This document shows positions 16,641-24,785 of a DNA stretch of 64,000 nt, one piece after another. The stretch comes from DUQX01 sp050948825. GTDB taxonomy: Bacteria; Bacillota; Dethiobacteria; DTU022; UBA8154. Numbering within the stretch: the first letter of the stretch is position 1; the number at the start of each line of letters is the position of its first letter. The stretch spans positions 1-64,000 of the forward strand of contig JBMNEO010000001.1 of assembly GCA_050948825.1 (NCBI GenBank), in the 5' to 3' direction. Made by a program: the position numbers and the translations under genes. The notes beneath the pieces were generated by a model, which was not told the origin of the DNA, did not search any database, and saw only the letters and a program-made list of their open reading frames with translations.

Positions 16641-17393
16641 CTATGCTTGTGTTTGGGATTTGATTTTCCCGTCAATGCCGATCACAATCTTTTCCTGAGG
16701 AACCTCGATACCGGCCTCGGTGCAGGCCCTGGACACCAGCTGACCCAGACCCGAACAGCAGCCAACCTCCATCATCACAATAGCGATCTTTCCCGGAGTA
16801 TTCTTCTGGAAAATTTCAACCAGCTTTTGAAAGTAGAAAGCAGCATCATCAAACTTGGGACAGCCGATTAAAAGCGCTTTCCCCTTTAAAAAACGGCGGT
16901 GAAAATCTGCAAAAGCAAAGGGCACACAATCCGCAGCTACCAGCAGGTGGGGTTTTTGCAAAAATTTCGCCCCGGGGGGAACCAGCCGGAGCTGTACAGG
17001 CCAATGGGTAAGCTCGGAAGCAAAAGAAGCTGCTGCCCCCGCCTCCAAAGCACCGCTATCTTCCTCCCTTTCCAGGACTATTTCACTACAGGCGGTGCAG
17101 GACACCGTATCCGCACATTCACTTTCTTCCTCCGCACCTTGAGTGGCACGGAGATGCTCCTCTACTGCCTGGGTATCAAAAGCCTCCGCTTCCCGCACTT
17201 CAATGGAGATCGCTCCCTGGGGACAGTCACCCAGACAGGCCCCCAACCCGTCACAGAGGCGTTCACCGACCAACCTGGCTTTACCATCAATGATCTGCAG
17301 CGCCCCCTCCGCACAGGCCGGCACGCATAAACCGCATCCATCGCATTTTTCCTCATCAATATGAATGATCTCCCGCATGATCTTGCTGGCCAT
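16641..17393 (-). CDS. 4Fe-4S dicluster ferredoxin-type protein
   Basis: A 250-residue protein starting at MASKIMREI, selected because AAAGGAGGAG lies 6 bases upstream. Residues about 10-70 hold two Cys clusters, CDGCGLCVPAC and CDGLGACLGDCP, binding two 4Fe-4S centres. The middle is acidic. The C-terminal half has LVAADCVPFAFADFH, LLIGCPKFDD and MMEVGCCSGL, giving additional conserved Cys residues. Proteins of this shape occur in anaerobes as stand-alone electron-transfer or sensor proteins; the partner is unknown. The neighbour upstream is a zinc-ribbon protein, and an Rrf2 regulator lies beyond. Confidence 0.82.
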   Translation of the reverse strand: MASKIMREIIHIDEEKCDGCGLCVPACAEGALQIIDGKARLVGERLCDGLGACLGDCPQGAISIEVREAEAFDTQAVEEHLRATQGAEEESECADTVSCTACSEIVLEREEDSGALEAGAAASFASELTHWPVQLRLVPPGAKFLQKPHLLVAADCVPFAFADFHRRFLKGKALLIGCPKFDDAAFYFQKLVEIFQKNTPGKIAIVMMEVGCCSGLGQLVSRACTEAGIEVPQEKIVIGIDGKIKSQTQA

Positions 17394-17450
17394 TTTTTCT
17401 CCTCCTTTTACATTAGGCAACAGTACACAATTACTCAATTACGCAATATT

Positions 17451-17520
17451 AAGCAATGATTTTGATGCATAAAATTAAGCAATGACTTTAATTCACTAGC
17501 AAGCAATGATTTTTTACAGC
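17451..17520. repeat. Three direct repeats AAGCAATGAYTTT
   Basis: AAGCAATGATTTT, AAGCAATGACTTT and AAGCAATGATTTT occur about 27-30 bases apart between the ferredoxin and zinc-ribbon genes. They could be a regulatory array or a decayed tandem repeat. Confidence 0.6.
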
Positions 17521-17646
17521 TGATAACCGGTAGCTGACAGTTGTTTATACCCTCATCTTCGTAAGGTTCAAGGAACAACAACCACAATCTCTCCGGCTAT
17601 ACCCCGGGCACCTCAGGTTTCCTGAGCAATTTTTGCTCCGAGAGCA

Positions 17647-18228
17647 TTATCCCTGGCGTCCGCCTAGCTTCAGGGCCTTATGCAGCATACGGACAGGAAG
17701 GCTTCTCAGCTTTCCACTTTCCAACTCGGCAAGCACCTGTTCGGCCTCCTCCACAACAAGGCGGGGCAGGCCGGCCTTACCCGGCAGTTCTGCTATTGCT
17801 TTATCTGCAGCACTGCTGTCCATAGATTCCTTGATAATTTGAAAACAAACTGCAATAACAATCACTAAAAGCTGGACGCCTCTTTCAGCAGACAGTTTTT
17901 CCGCAACCGGCAGTACCCTCAACAGCTTTGCCAGGGCTTCCTCCTCCAGGATTTGTTCCATCGCCGCCCGGATTTTTTCTAAAAAAGAATCCGGCTTCCC
18001 ATATCCTTTGGCAATATCACCCAGACAATATTCGGCATACGCACACCATTCCGCACAGCCCATGTCAAAACGGGGATTGCTCACCAACCTCCGGCACTTT
18101 TCACAGCGGACACGGATATCAGTTTTCCAAAATTCCAGGATATTTCCACAGTTCGGACACTCCTCTTCGTAAATATCCTCAGGTTTCCAGTATCTTCTAT
18201 CCTGGCCGGGACATTTCGGTACTTGCAC
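17647..18228 (-). CDS. Zinc-ribbon protein of unknown function
   Basis: A 193-residue protein. Near the N-terminus, CPNCGNILEFW and CEKCRRLV form a zinc ribbon (four Cys), followed by three more Cys in GCAEWCAYAEYCLGD that suggest a second metal or Fe-S site. The C-terminal half is helical and partly hydrophobic. Similar proteins accompany Fe-S enzymes in anaerobes, but I do not recognise a defined function. The GAGGGAGG ribosome binding site precedes the ATG by 6 bases. It faces the Rrf2 gene, with a palindromic site in the shared upstream region. Confidence 0.7.
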   Translation of the reverse strand: MQVPKCPGQDRRYWKPEDIYEEECPNCGNILEFWKTDIRVRCEKCRRLVSNPRFDMGCAEWCAYAEYCLGDIAKGYGKPDSFLEKIRAAMEQILEEEALAKLLRVLPVAEKLSAERGVQLLVIVIAVCFQIIKESMDSSAADKAIAELPGKAGLPRLVVEEAEQVLAELESGKLRSLPVRMLHKALKLGGRQG

Positions 18229-18537
18229 AGCGCCTCCCTCCCTTTCTGCTAAAATTTCAACCTAAATCCAATGTCTATTTAATACCCAACCAATTAATAC
18301 CTAACCAAGTTGGTTATATTATAATTTAGTTTTATTCCCTTGTCAAGTGTTTCCAGGACTATTTTAAAAATAAATAATAATAAATTGAGTGTCAGGAATT
18401 TTTCGCCAGACTACCGTCCTGGCTAATAACGTCCACCGGAATTAACTCGACCGGATCTTGACTATGGAATCATCTTCCTGTAATATATATATATAACTAA
18501 CTTGATTATATAACTATAAATGAAATCAGGTGCAACA
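18229..18537. other. Divergent promoter region of zinc-ribbon gene and Rrf2 gene
   Basis: Contains a perfect 15-base palindrome near the minus-strand promoter, a TATAAT on the minus strand at about 18320, and TAACTAACTTGATTATATAAC close to the Rrf2 start. No gene seen. Confidence 0.6.
18302..18316. promoter_or_regulatory. Palindromic operator candidate for Rrf2-type regulator
   Basis: TAACCAAGTTGGTTA is a perfect inverted repeat immediately beside a minus-strand TATAAT. A weaker relative lies at 18493-18513. Rrf2 proteins bind AT-rich dyads; autoregulation and control of the divergent operon are inferred. Confidence 0.6.
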
Positions 18538-18951
18538 ATGATCACCAAAAAAGCAGAGTATGCGATCATCGCCCTGGCTGATCTGGCTGTGCTGCCGCCC
18601 GATCAAAAAACAACGACACGGGAAATTGTCGCACGCCAGCAAATCCCACCCAACCTGCTCGCCCAGATTTTACCCGTAATGCGTAAAGCAGGATGGATTA
18701 AAAGCACCCGGGGGGCCGGTGGAGGGATTTTTCTGTGCAAGGATCCCGCGCAGATCACTTTATGGGAAGTAATCGAGCTGATTGACGGCCCTATAAAAAT
18801 AACCCGCTGTCTGACACAAAGTATGCCCTGTGGAAACAAACCTTCCTGCCCTCTGAGGGATGTCTGGAAGGAAGCGCAAGAAAAAATGCTGCAGGTTTTT
18901 GAAGAAACCACCATTGGGGAGTTGGCTGCCAGAATAGCTGCTGCCGGATAA
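18538..18951 (+). CDS. Rrf2-family transcriptional regulator
   Basis: A 137-residue protein if started at the ATG at 18538 (MITKKAEYAIIAL), the usual Rrf2 beginning; an ATG six codons earlier lacks a ribosome binding site. A winged helix-turn-helix with IVARQQIPPNLLAQILP and RGAGGG is followed by three Cys (RCLTQSMPCGNKPSCPLRDVW) arranged as in Fe-S-binding members such as IscR and NsrR. It probably senses Fe-S, redox or NO state and controls the divergent zinc-ribbon/ferredoxin genes. Confidence 0.9.
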   Translation: MITKKAEYAIIALADLAVLPPDQKTTTREIVARQQIPPNLLAQILPVMRKAGWIKSTRGAGGGIFLCKDPAQITLWEVIELIDGPIKITRCLTQSMPCGNKPSCPLRDVWKEAQEKMLQVFEETTIGELAARIAAAG

Positions 18952-19052
18952 AAGTGAAAGGATTACACAATCGTCATGGATGATAACATCCTGAGGAATA
19001 CCAGTGTGAGTGCAATGAACATTTTCAACAAACTGTTCTGAATAATAAATCT

Positions 19053-19347
19053 TCATGGTTTGTCAAGCCCTAAATCTTTAAATAATTCTTCAGTACTCTC
19101 TGCAACACGAAATTTCTCCCTCTTTAATTTGTTGATCCACTTTTTTCTCTTTTTCTTGCCACTCGGCAGAATAATACCATCCCTGCTCTTTAGGAACTAT
19201 AATTACGGGTGTAAGAACTAATTTCCCATCTTTAACTTGAGCATCAAACTTATCTCCTACTTTTAAATTCAGTTTTTTTACAAGCTCTTTGGGAATTGTG
19301 ATTTGGGATTTTTGCTTAAAATCCCTACCTAAAGATGGCTTGACATA
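19053..19347 (-). pseudogene. Decayed AbrB/MazE-type antitoxin
   Basis: The minus strand reads GRDFKQKSQITIPKELVKKL and KVGDKFDAQVKDGKLVLTPV, a clear AbrB/SpoVT swapped-hairpin domain. No ATG, GTG or TTG begins the frame, because an in-frame TAA lies just upstream. Near 19112 the frame breaks: one base over it continues RVAESTEELFKDLGLDKP to a TGA at 19053. Both defects point to an inactive gene. It sits beside an intact AbrB-PIN pair. Confidence 0.75.
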
Positions 19348-19403
19348 TATTTACATTTGTAATATTATATTTACAGGTAATACATTATTGGGGGGGCATT
19401 ACC

Positions 19404-19658
19404 GTGAAGAAAATTACTACTGTTACAAAGAAGGGGCAGGTTACCATACCCAGAATGGTACGGGAAAAGCTGCAAATCAACTCCGGTGACAAGGTCGAGT
19501 TTACTTTTAACGAGCAGGGGCAGGTAGTTTTACAGCCGGTTAAAACCGACCTGAACAGTCTTTACGGAATTCTGGCAAAAGAAAGGCCGGAGCTGGATAT
19601 TGAAGAACAGCGAAAAGCTGCCCGGGATTGGATCAGCAGTAAGAAAGGCAGGTCGTAA
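19404..19658 (+). CDS. AbrB/SpoVT-type antitoxin
   Basis: An 84-residue protein with a GTG start. Residues 1-50 form the swapped-hairpin AbrB DNA-binding domain (TTVTKKGQVTIPRMVREKLQ), and the C-terminal tail is the toxin-binding helix. The PIN-domain gene starts 4 bases behind its stop, so this is a VapB-like antitoxin of a type II module. Confidence 0.88.
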   Translation: MKKITTVTKKGQVTIPRMVREKLQINSGDKVEFTFNEQGQVVLQPVKTDLNSLYGILAKERPELDIEEQRKAARDWISSKKGRS

Positions 19659-19662
19659 GAGG

Positions 19663-20070
19663 GTGTTTTTTGTGGATACAAATTTATTTATTCGCTTTCT
19701 CTCACGAGATGACGAAGAAAAAGCGGCCAAATGCAAAACCCTCTTTGAAAAGGCCCTGGCCGGCGGAGTAAAGCTCTTTACCTCTGAATTGGTAATCGCT
19801 GAGGTGGTATGGGTACTTCAATCCCCTAAAACATATAATCAAAAACCGGAGAGAATACGCGAATTGCTGCTGCCGCTTCTCACCATTAAAAACCTGAATT
19901 TCCCCAACAAAGAGCTCTACCCGGAGGTTTTTGAACTTTTTGCTTCTACTAATGTGGACTATATTGACGCCTATAACGCCGTTTTAATGCAACAAAAAGG
20001 CATTTCCGATATTTATAGTTACGATATACATTTCGACTTAATCAATAATATCAACCGCCTGGAGCCATAA
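19663..20070 (+). CDS. PIN-domain ribonuclease toxin (VapC-like)
   Basis: A 135-residue protein. GTG at 19663 is preferred since it gives MFFVDTNLFIRFL, the normal PIN start, and avoids overlap with the antitoxin gene. Acidic catalytic residues are visible as Asp in VDTN, Glu in ELVIAEVVW and Asp in VDYIDAYNAVLM. VapC toxins cleave tRNA or rRNA. Forms an operon with the AbrB-type antitoxin immediately upstream. Confidence 0.88.
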   Translation: MFFVDTNLFIRFLSRDDEEKAAKCKTLFEKALAGGVKLFTSELVIAEVVWVLQSPKTYNQKPERIRELLLPLLTIKNLNFPNKELYPEVFELFASTNVDYIDAYNAVLMQQKGISDIYSYDIHFDLINNINRLEP

Positions 20071-20090
20071 ACTTTTTTACCGAAAAAAGA

Positions 20091-20154
20091 CCACTGAGCA
20101 GCCCCAAAACATTATACCTTAAAATGGGACAAGGGACCTGTCCCCCTGTCCCTC
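20091..20154. repeat. Dispersed 64-base repeat, copy 2
   Basis: Near-identical to 15351-15414. It begins 20 bases behind the PIN-toxin stop and ends in CTGTCCCTC. Confidence 0.85.
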
Positions 20155-20163
20155 GGGGGGATA

Positions 20164-20197
20164 TTAAAAATCCCGCCCTGGAGTTTGCAGGGCGGGA
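20164..20197 (-). terminator. Rho-independent terminator of matrix locus 2
   Basis: CCCGCCCTG pairs with CAGGGCGGG; on the minus strand the stem is followed by ATTTTTAATA. It lies about 150 bases behind the last gene of the locus. Confidence 0.85.
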
Positions 20198-20350
20198 ACC
20201 GACTTGCATATTATTAATTTTCATAACCAAGAGGGCTGTTTATAAGAGCGCAGAGGATGTGCTATTTATGCCTCAAAAGGTTCTGGAAGTGCCTCTTTGT
20301 ATGTTGTTATCTTTGCATGTGCCTTTTTGCTTATGCCTCCTGGCCCCTGT

Positions 20351-21985
20351 TTATTTAACTCTTCCACCTGACCGCCTGGCACCCCTGGCCCTGGAGAGCG
20401 CTTTTCTCCGCAACGCAAGGCCGGCCAGCACCAGCAGGAGCCCGGCACCGTATAGTATCGCGGGAGGAAACTCACCGGTTTTCGGCGGTTCCGGAGGGAT
20501 CTCCTCTTCGATCAACTGGCTGCTATCCCGGGGCGGGCTTTCAGGGCCTTCCGGAGGGACAATAATCTCTGTTTCCTGGTAATTGCCGAATATTACAGTT
20601 TCCCTGTCCCCTTCTTCCAGCGCAACCACAACTTCTGCCGGCGTCGCAGCCTCCCAGCCTTCCACAATTTCCTCCGTCAAGGTGTATTCACCGGGATCCA
20701 GCTCCAGCGTTAGCGGCGTGGTGTACTCTTCCCCGTTGATAAACACTTTCCAACCCGCGATCTGCTCTTCATTATCATCCCAGACTCCGTCGGCATCGGC
20801 ATCGTAGAACTTGTAAACGGCCAGTGATGCTTTCCCCGACGGTGGCGGCGGCGGTGGCGGCGATGGTGTCTCGTAATTGCCAAACAAGACCGTCTCCTGA
20901 GCTCCCGCTACCAGTGTTACGGTGTACTCTGTCGGAGTGCTCGCCCTCCATCCTTCGCGGGCCTCTTCACGGACAGTGTAAGTTCCCGGTTCCAACTCCA
21001 GGGTTTGCGGAGTGCTGTACTCCTCATCATTGATGTATATGATCCAGCCTTCAATCTCCTCTTCACCATCGTCCCATATACCGTCGGCGTCGGCATCGTA
21101 GAACTTGTAAACGGCCAGTGATGCCTCTTCATCCCCCGGCGGTGGCGGCGGTGGCGGCGGCGGCGGCGATGATACCCGGTAATTGCCGAATAAGACCGTC
21201 TTACTCTCCTCTGCTGCCAGCGTCACGGTATACTCCGTTTCGGTGCTCGCCCTCCATTCTTCGCGGGATCCCTCCCTGACGGTGTAGATCCCCGGTGCAA
21301 ACTTCAGGGTTTGCGGTGTGCTGTACTGCTCATCATTAATGTATATTGTCCAACCTGTAATCTCCGGCTCACCAGCGTCCCAAATCCCGTTGCGGTTATT
21401 GTCCCGGAACTTGCGCACCTCCAGCCCGGCATCCTCTTCCTGGGCAGGATCCGCACGGAATTTAAACTGCACGGTGACATCGGCTCCCTGGTACTCGTTT
21501 CCCGTCTCCGGGCCGGAGAGATGGACCGAGATATCCAGCTGCTGGCTTTCGCCCCCGTTAAGGACGCCCATATCCCGCCCCTTATCGCCAAATTGTTCCC
21601 TGAACTCGGCAACCAGGCCCTTAAAGAGCTCTTCTTCATTACGTTTTACGGTCATCTCCAGCTTCTCGTCCAGGTGTTTCCCGGCCTGCCCCCTGTAACT
21701 GCCGGCGCTGCTGCCGATCTTCTGAATATCGAAAAAGTACTTAAACGCACCGCTCCCCGTATTGGAGACGGTCAGGTATGAACCTTTTGTATCCCCCGGG
21801 GCGAGGTTGCTTACATCGGTATATTCATCCGCTACGTTGACCTCCAACCCGATTTCACTACCTTCCACCACGAAGGCGAAGGTGCTTCCCGCACCCGACA
21901 TGATCAGGAGCGTTCCGCTTACAAACAATACCAGCAAAATCATGGCTATTGGGCTGATCAATTTCAACTTCTTAACGTTACTCAT
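20351..21985 (-). CDS. TGEFPP-anchored surface protein: TasA-like domain plus three SdrD_B-like repeats
   Basis: A 544-residue protein. Signal segment (about 12-37), a TasA/camelysin-like domain to about residue 195 with SNLAPGDTKGSYLTVSNTG and GNEYQGADVTVQF, then three repeats of about 85 residues. Each repeat has an Asp-rich DxDxDGxWDxGE loop typical of calcium-binding SdrD_B domains and ends in TVLFGNY. Linkers of up to ten prolines separate them. The C-terminus has a sorting signal: PPKTGEFPP (500-508), a hydrophobic helix and an Arg-rich tail. Strong GGAGGAGGG ribosome binding site. Probably cross-wall stalk anchored by the class D sortase. Last gene of matrix locus 2. Confidence 0.87.
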   Translation of the reverse strand: MSNVKKLKLISPIAMILLVLFVSGTLLIMSGAGSTFAFVVEGSEIGLEVNVADEYTDVSNLAPGDTKGSYLTVSNTGSGAFKYFFDIQKIGSSAGSYRGQAGKHLDEKLEMTVKRNEEELFKGLVAEFREQFGDKGRDMGVLNGGESQQLDISVHLSGPETGNEYQGADVTVQFKFRADPAQEEDAGLEVRKFRDNNRNGIWDAGEPEITGWTIYINDEQYSTPQTLKFAPGIYTVREGSREEWRASTETEYTVTLAAEESKTVLFGNYRVSSPPPPPPPPPPGDEEASLAVYKFYDADADGIWDDGEEEIEGWIIYINDEEYSTPQTLELEPGTYTVREEAREGWRASTPTEYTVTLVAGAQETVLFGNYETPSPPPPPPPSGKASLAVYKFYDADADGVWDDNEEQIAGWKVFINGEEYTTPLTLELDPGEYTLTEEIVEGWEAATPAEVVVALEEGDRETVIFGNYQETEIIVPPEGPESPPRDSSQLIEEEIPPEPPKTGEFPPAILYGAGLLLVLAGLALRRKALSRARGARRSGGRVK

Positions 21986-22319
21986 TCTTTACACCCTCCT
22001 CCGCGGGGCTTTCCTGCAAGGCAGAATAATATCCGGCTTTGCAGGAAACTAGCTTTTTTCCTTTATCTTTTGGTATGCGCCGGTTTCTCCAGCAACATCC
22101 CCCAAACGGTCTATTAAAACTACTCTGCGAGTAAGCTTGTTTTCAATTTCACAGAATCCATTTCTCAGGGATGGAGTTCCTTTTTTACTAAACACACTCA
22201 TTTGCTATTGGCAGGCAGGGAGTTTCCCTCCCGGCTCAATCCCTGCCTGCCCAAAACGCAAAATGTTGCTTTGATAAGAATTGAATTTATTTAACTATTT
22301 TATTTCACCTGATCTAATT
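21986..22319. other. Intercistronic region with two hairpins
   Basis: No gene. Holds a hairpin behind the upstream stop (22210-22251) and a 10-base-pair hairpin (22010-22048) directly before the ribosome binding site of the next gene. A GCAAAGCC on the minus strand here lacks the rest of a c-di-GMP-I aptamer. Confidence 0.6.
22210..22251 (-). terminator. Intercistronic GC hairpin without T run
   Basis: GGCAGGCAGGGA pairs with TCCCTGCCTGCC over an 18-base loop. It is placed about 70 bases behind a TasA-like gene. The missing T run favours mRNA stabilisation or processing over termination. Confidence 0.6.
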
Positions 22320-23324
22320 TCACCTTGGTCTAGTTGTACCTGTATATACTCCCTCAATGGTTCTTTTAACACCATCAATAACTACCGTTACTTTATAATA
22401 ATTTCCGGACTCTATTGGATATTTTGGAGCATTAGTAATAAATTCAGCATTATTTTTGGTTCCATCTTTGAATTCGACAAGCGCTGTTGCTGGCTGCTTT
22501 AGAATATCATCAAATTCATCATTAATTTTCTGTTGTATATTCAAAGTAACATCCTTTTTACCAGTGAATTCTTTTTCATAAACATCGATTACTTTGTAAA
22601 TATCAACAGTACATTTGTAAGTTATATCTTTAGAATCCGCATTTGTTAATTTCTCAAATCGCCAGTTGGATATTTCAAAGCTTTTTATCCCTTCCGTTTC
22701 TCCTTCACCAAAGGGGCACTTGTATTCAGGATACACGGCGCCTTCCTGCCACTGCCTCGCCAGTGCGATAAAGGCAGCCTTCAACTGAGAACCCTGGTAT
22801 TCGTTGCCACTTTCTTCGCCTGGGAATTTAGCATAAATCTTATAAGTATATTCCTCGCCGGGTGCAAGCTTCACTTCATAATTGTAATCCAACGGCTTTG
22901 GTTTACCTGCCAGGGTCCCTTGAGTTAATACTATATCCGGTTGATACTCCCCTTGTCCGGTAACTTTGAACTCTATTGCTTCCGACAATGGGTTGGTTCC
23001 GTATCCTTCACGGTCGCCAAAATATACATCGTCACGTTCAATACCCAGAATATCATCCCAGCAAATGACCACCTTATGCACAAGATTCTTGGTCCCTTTA
23101 TTCTCTACTATGATTTTCCACTCTTTCTCATCTCCGGGGTTGAGGTTATCCACGTCAAGTTCTTCGTAGGAAATATCTTCGTGAAGATCGATGAGTAAAG
23201 TCCCCGCACTAAAGGTAACATCATCAGAAACGTCACTGTCTGTGAACCAGGCCATGGTCGCGCCGCCGATGACGGCTGCCGCCAGGGCAAAAACCAACAC
23301 TCCGATTAACATTTTACTTCTCAT
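22320..23324 (-). CDS. TasA/camelysin-like secreted protein with C-terminal extension
   Basis: A 334-residue protein. Signal segment with GGATMAWFTDSDVSDDVTFSAGTL, nearly the same as in the 24785 and 25823 genes and close to the TasA/CalY start. The family domain covers about residues 25-195 (NLNPGDEKEWKIIVENKGTKN ... GNEYQGSQLKAAFIALARQWQ). A 130-residue beta-rich extension of unknown family follows. ATG start with AGAGAGG upstream. Probably a structural matrix fibre protein cleaved by SipW; no anchor. Confidence 0.85.
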   Translation of the reverse strand: MRSKMLIGVLVFALAAAVIGGATMAWFTDSDVSDDVTFSAGTLLIDLHEDISYEELDVDNLNPGDEKEWKIIVENKGTKNLVHKVVICWDDILGIERDDVYFGDREGYGTNPLSEAIEFKVTGQGEYQPDIVLTQGTLAGKPKPLDYNYEVKLAPGEEYTYKIYAKFPGEESGNEYQGSQLKAAFIALARQWQEGAVYPEYKCPFGEGETEGIKSFEISNWRFEKLTNADSKDITYKCTVDIYKVIDVYEKEFTGKKDVTLNIQQKINDEFDDILKQPATALVEFKDGTKNNAEFITNAPKYPIESGNYYKVTVVIDGVKRTIEGVYTGTTRPR

Positions 23325-23429
23325 GATATTTTTACCTCTCTAGTATTTTTAGAGTCCCTAAAGGCCTTCAAGTATACTGTATTTCTTATAATTGCTTATC
23401 CCTATATTTCAGCTATGTATCATTAATTG

Positions 23430-23476
23430 CTGTTGCCGGCGGGGCGGCCCGTTTATACCGGCTCGCCCCGCAGCAT
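23430..23476 (-). terminator. Intercistronic GC hairpin without T run
   Basis: TGCTG plus GCGGGGCGGCCCG pair imperfectly with CGGCTCGCCCCGC plus CAGCA. Located between two matrix genes, parallel to the hairpins at 22210 and 25092. Confidence 0.6.
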
Positions 23477-23570
23477 CATTGCTTTTTCCCGCCGTTCTTT
23501 ATACTATTCGGCACTTTAAAGACTCCGGTGCATTTACGCACTTATTATGATTAAAAGTAATACTTGTTCT

Positions 23571-24785
23571 TTACTCCGAAGGACTCCAGCTCCAGACTTC
23601 CTGGCTTGCATCGTGGGTGGTCTGGATGGCTTCCACACCAGCGTTAACTGTAAAGGCCTGGCCCTTATAATCATTATCCGTTCCTGGGCCGTCCAGATGT
23701 ACCTGCACGCAGAGCAGAGCTTCCTGGCCCGGCTCAAGTATGTGTTTGTAATAGAAATAGCCGTTATTATATTCCCAGTCGTTCCCCACACCGCCACACA
23801 GTAAGAAGGACACGTTCTCACTGCTGAGGTCTTCAAGCCATTCGCCACTTACGCTTACCCGCACGTACTGATTTTTTGTTCCTTTATTGCGGACATAATA
23901 ACGAAGTATATCGCTATCGCCCGGGTTCCAGTTGTTTTGATAATTGGATGCCAGGTCGCCGAACATCTTATCGCACTCATAGAACCTCTCTATATCTCCG
24001 CTTGATACATCTACCGCATACCATTCCAAGTCCCTAGTAACGGTCCCGTAGAGCTCCCCATCGGCACCAAAAGCCAGCTGCAGGTTGACGGCATCAGCAC
24101 CGAGAACCTCCTCATATTCACCTGTAGCAACGTTATAAGTGAAAAATTCCCCGCCAGATGAACCCGTGCCCGCCGTACTGCCGTAGATAATCCCGTCTTT
24201 CATATCTAAAGCAAGATCGCCAAAGCCAAACTGCATCTCAGCTTCCCCGGTGAAATTCTCATGTGCCAGAATTACATCATCTATTGTCCCGTCAGGGTTA
24301 AAACTGACTTTGTAGAGATCATCGGTGCCTTCCTTGACAAACCAGTAGTATCCCAGGCCAAAGACAGCGTTATAAAGCTTTGTATTTTCTTCAAAGATCT
24401 TTCCAGCAGATTTATCGCCTACACCGTCGGTAAAATCGTAGAAGTAAAGGTTGCTGTTGCCGTCAGCATAGTAAAGCTTTTTGTTTTTCCGGTCAAAAGC
24501 CAGGGCATTTAACCTTTTCTTATTGGAATCGTATAGTTTGGTATAGGTTACTATATTGCTATCCTTATCCACAAATATCTCGTATAGAGTCCCGGGTTGA
24601 TTCTCAGGATCTTTATACTCCACACCGTAGATCATCGAGGTGTTGGCCTCGACGAGCAGGGTGCCGGCGGCAAATTCAACCGGCCCGGAAACATCGCTGT
24701 CGGTAAACCAGGCCATGGTGGCCCCGCCGACCAGGGCGGCGACAAGGGCGATGGAAAGTGCGACTAGCATTACTTTTTTGCTCAT
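23571..24785 (-). CDS. TasA-like secreted protein with inserted beta-propeller-like domain
   Basis: A 404-residue protein. It opens like its neighbours (GGATMAWFTDSDVSGPVEFAAGTL), but after about residue 48 comes a 230-residue insertion with repeated four-strand blades such as LNALAFDRKNKKLYYADG, FGDLALDMKDGIIYGST and LQLAFGADGELYGTV, typical of beta-propellers. The TasA part then resumes with NNWNPGDSDILRYYVRNKGTKN and ends GTDNDYKGQAFTVNAGVEAIQ. An insertion within the fold rather than a C-terminal fusion is unusual. Strong AAAGGAGGG ribosome binding site. Secreted, without anchor. Confidence 0.82.
   Translation of the reverse strand: MSKKVMLVALSIALVAALVGGATMAWFTDSDVSGPVEFAAGTLLVEANTSMIYGVEYKDPENQPGTLYEIFVDKDSNIVTYTKLYDSNKKRLNALAFDRKNKKLYYADGNSNLYFYDFTDGVGDKSAGKIFEENTKLYNAVFGLGYYWFVKEGTDDLYKVSFNPDGTIDDVILAHENFTGEAEMQFGFGDLALDMKDGIIYGSTAGTGSSGGEFFTYNVATGEYEEVLGADAVNLQLAFGADGELYGTVTRDLEWYAVDVSSGDIERFYECDKMFGDLASNYQNNWNPGDSDILRYYVRNKGTKNQYVRVSVSGEWLEDLSSENVSFLLCGGVGNDWEYNNGYFYYKHILEPGQEALLCVQVHLDGPGTDNDYKGQAFTVNAGVEAIQTTHDASQEVWSWSPSE

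Noticed and set aside
22010..22060. GCAAAGCC on the minus strand in the leader of the 544-residue protein as a fourth c-di-GMP-I riboswitch
   Set aside because: GGCAAACC and the GAAA-capped arm are missing; the element is instead the arm of a simple 10-bp hairpin before the ribosome binding site.
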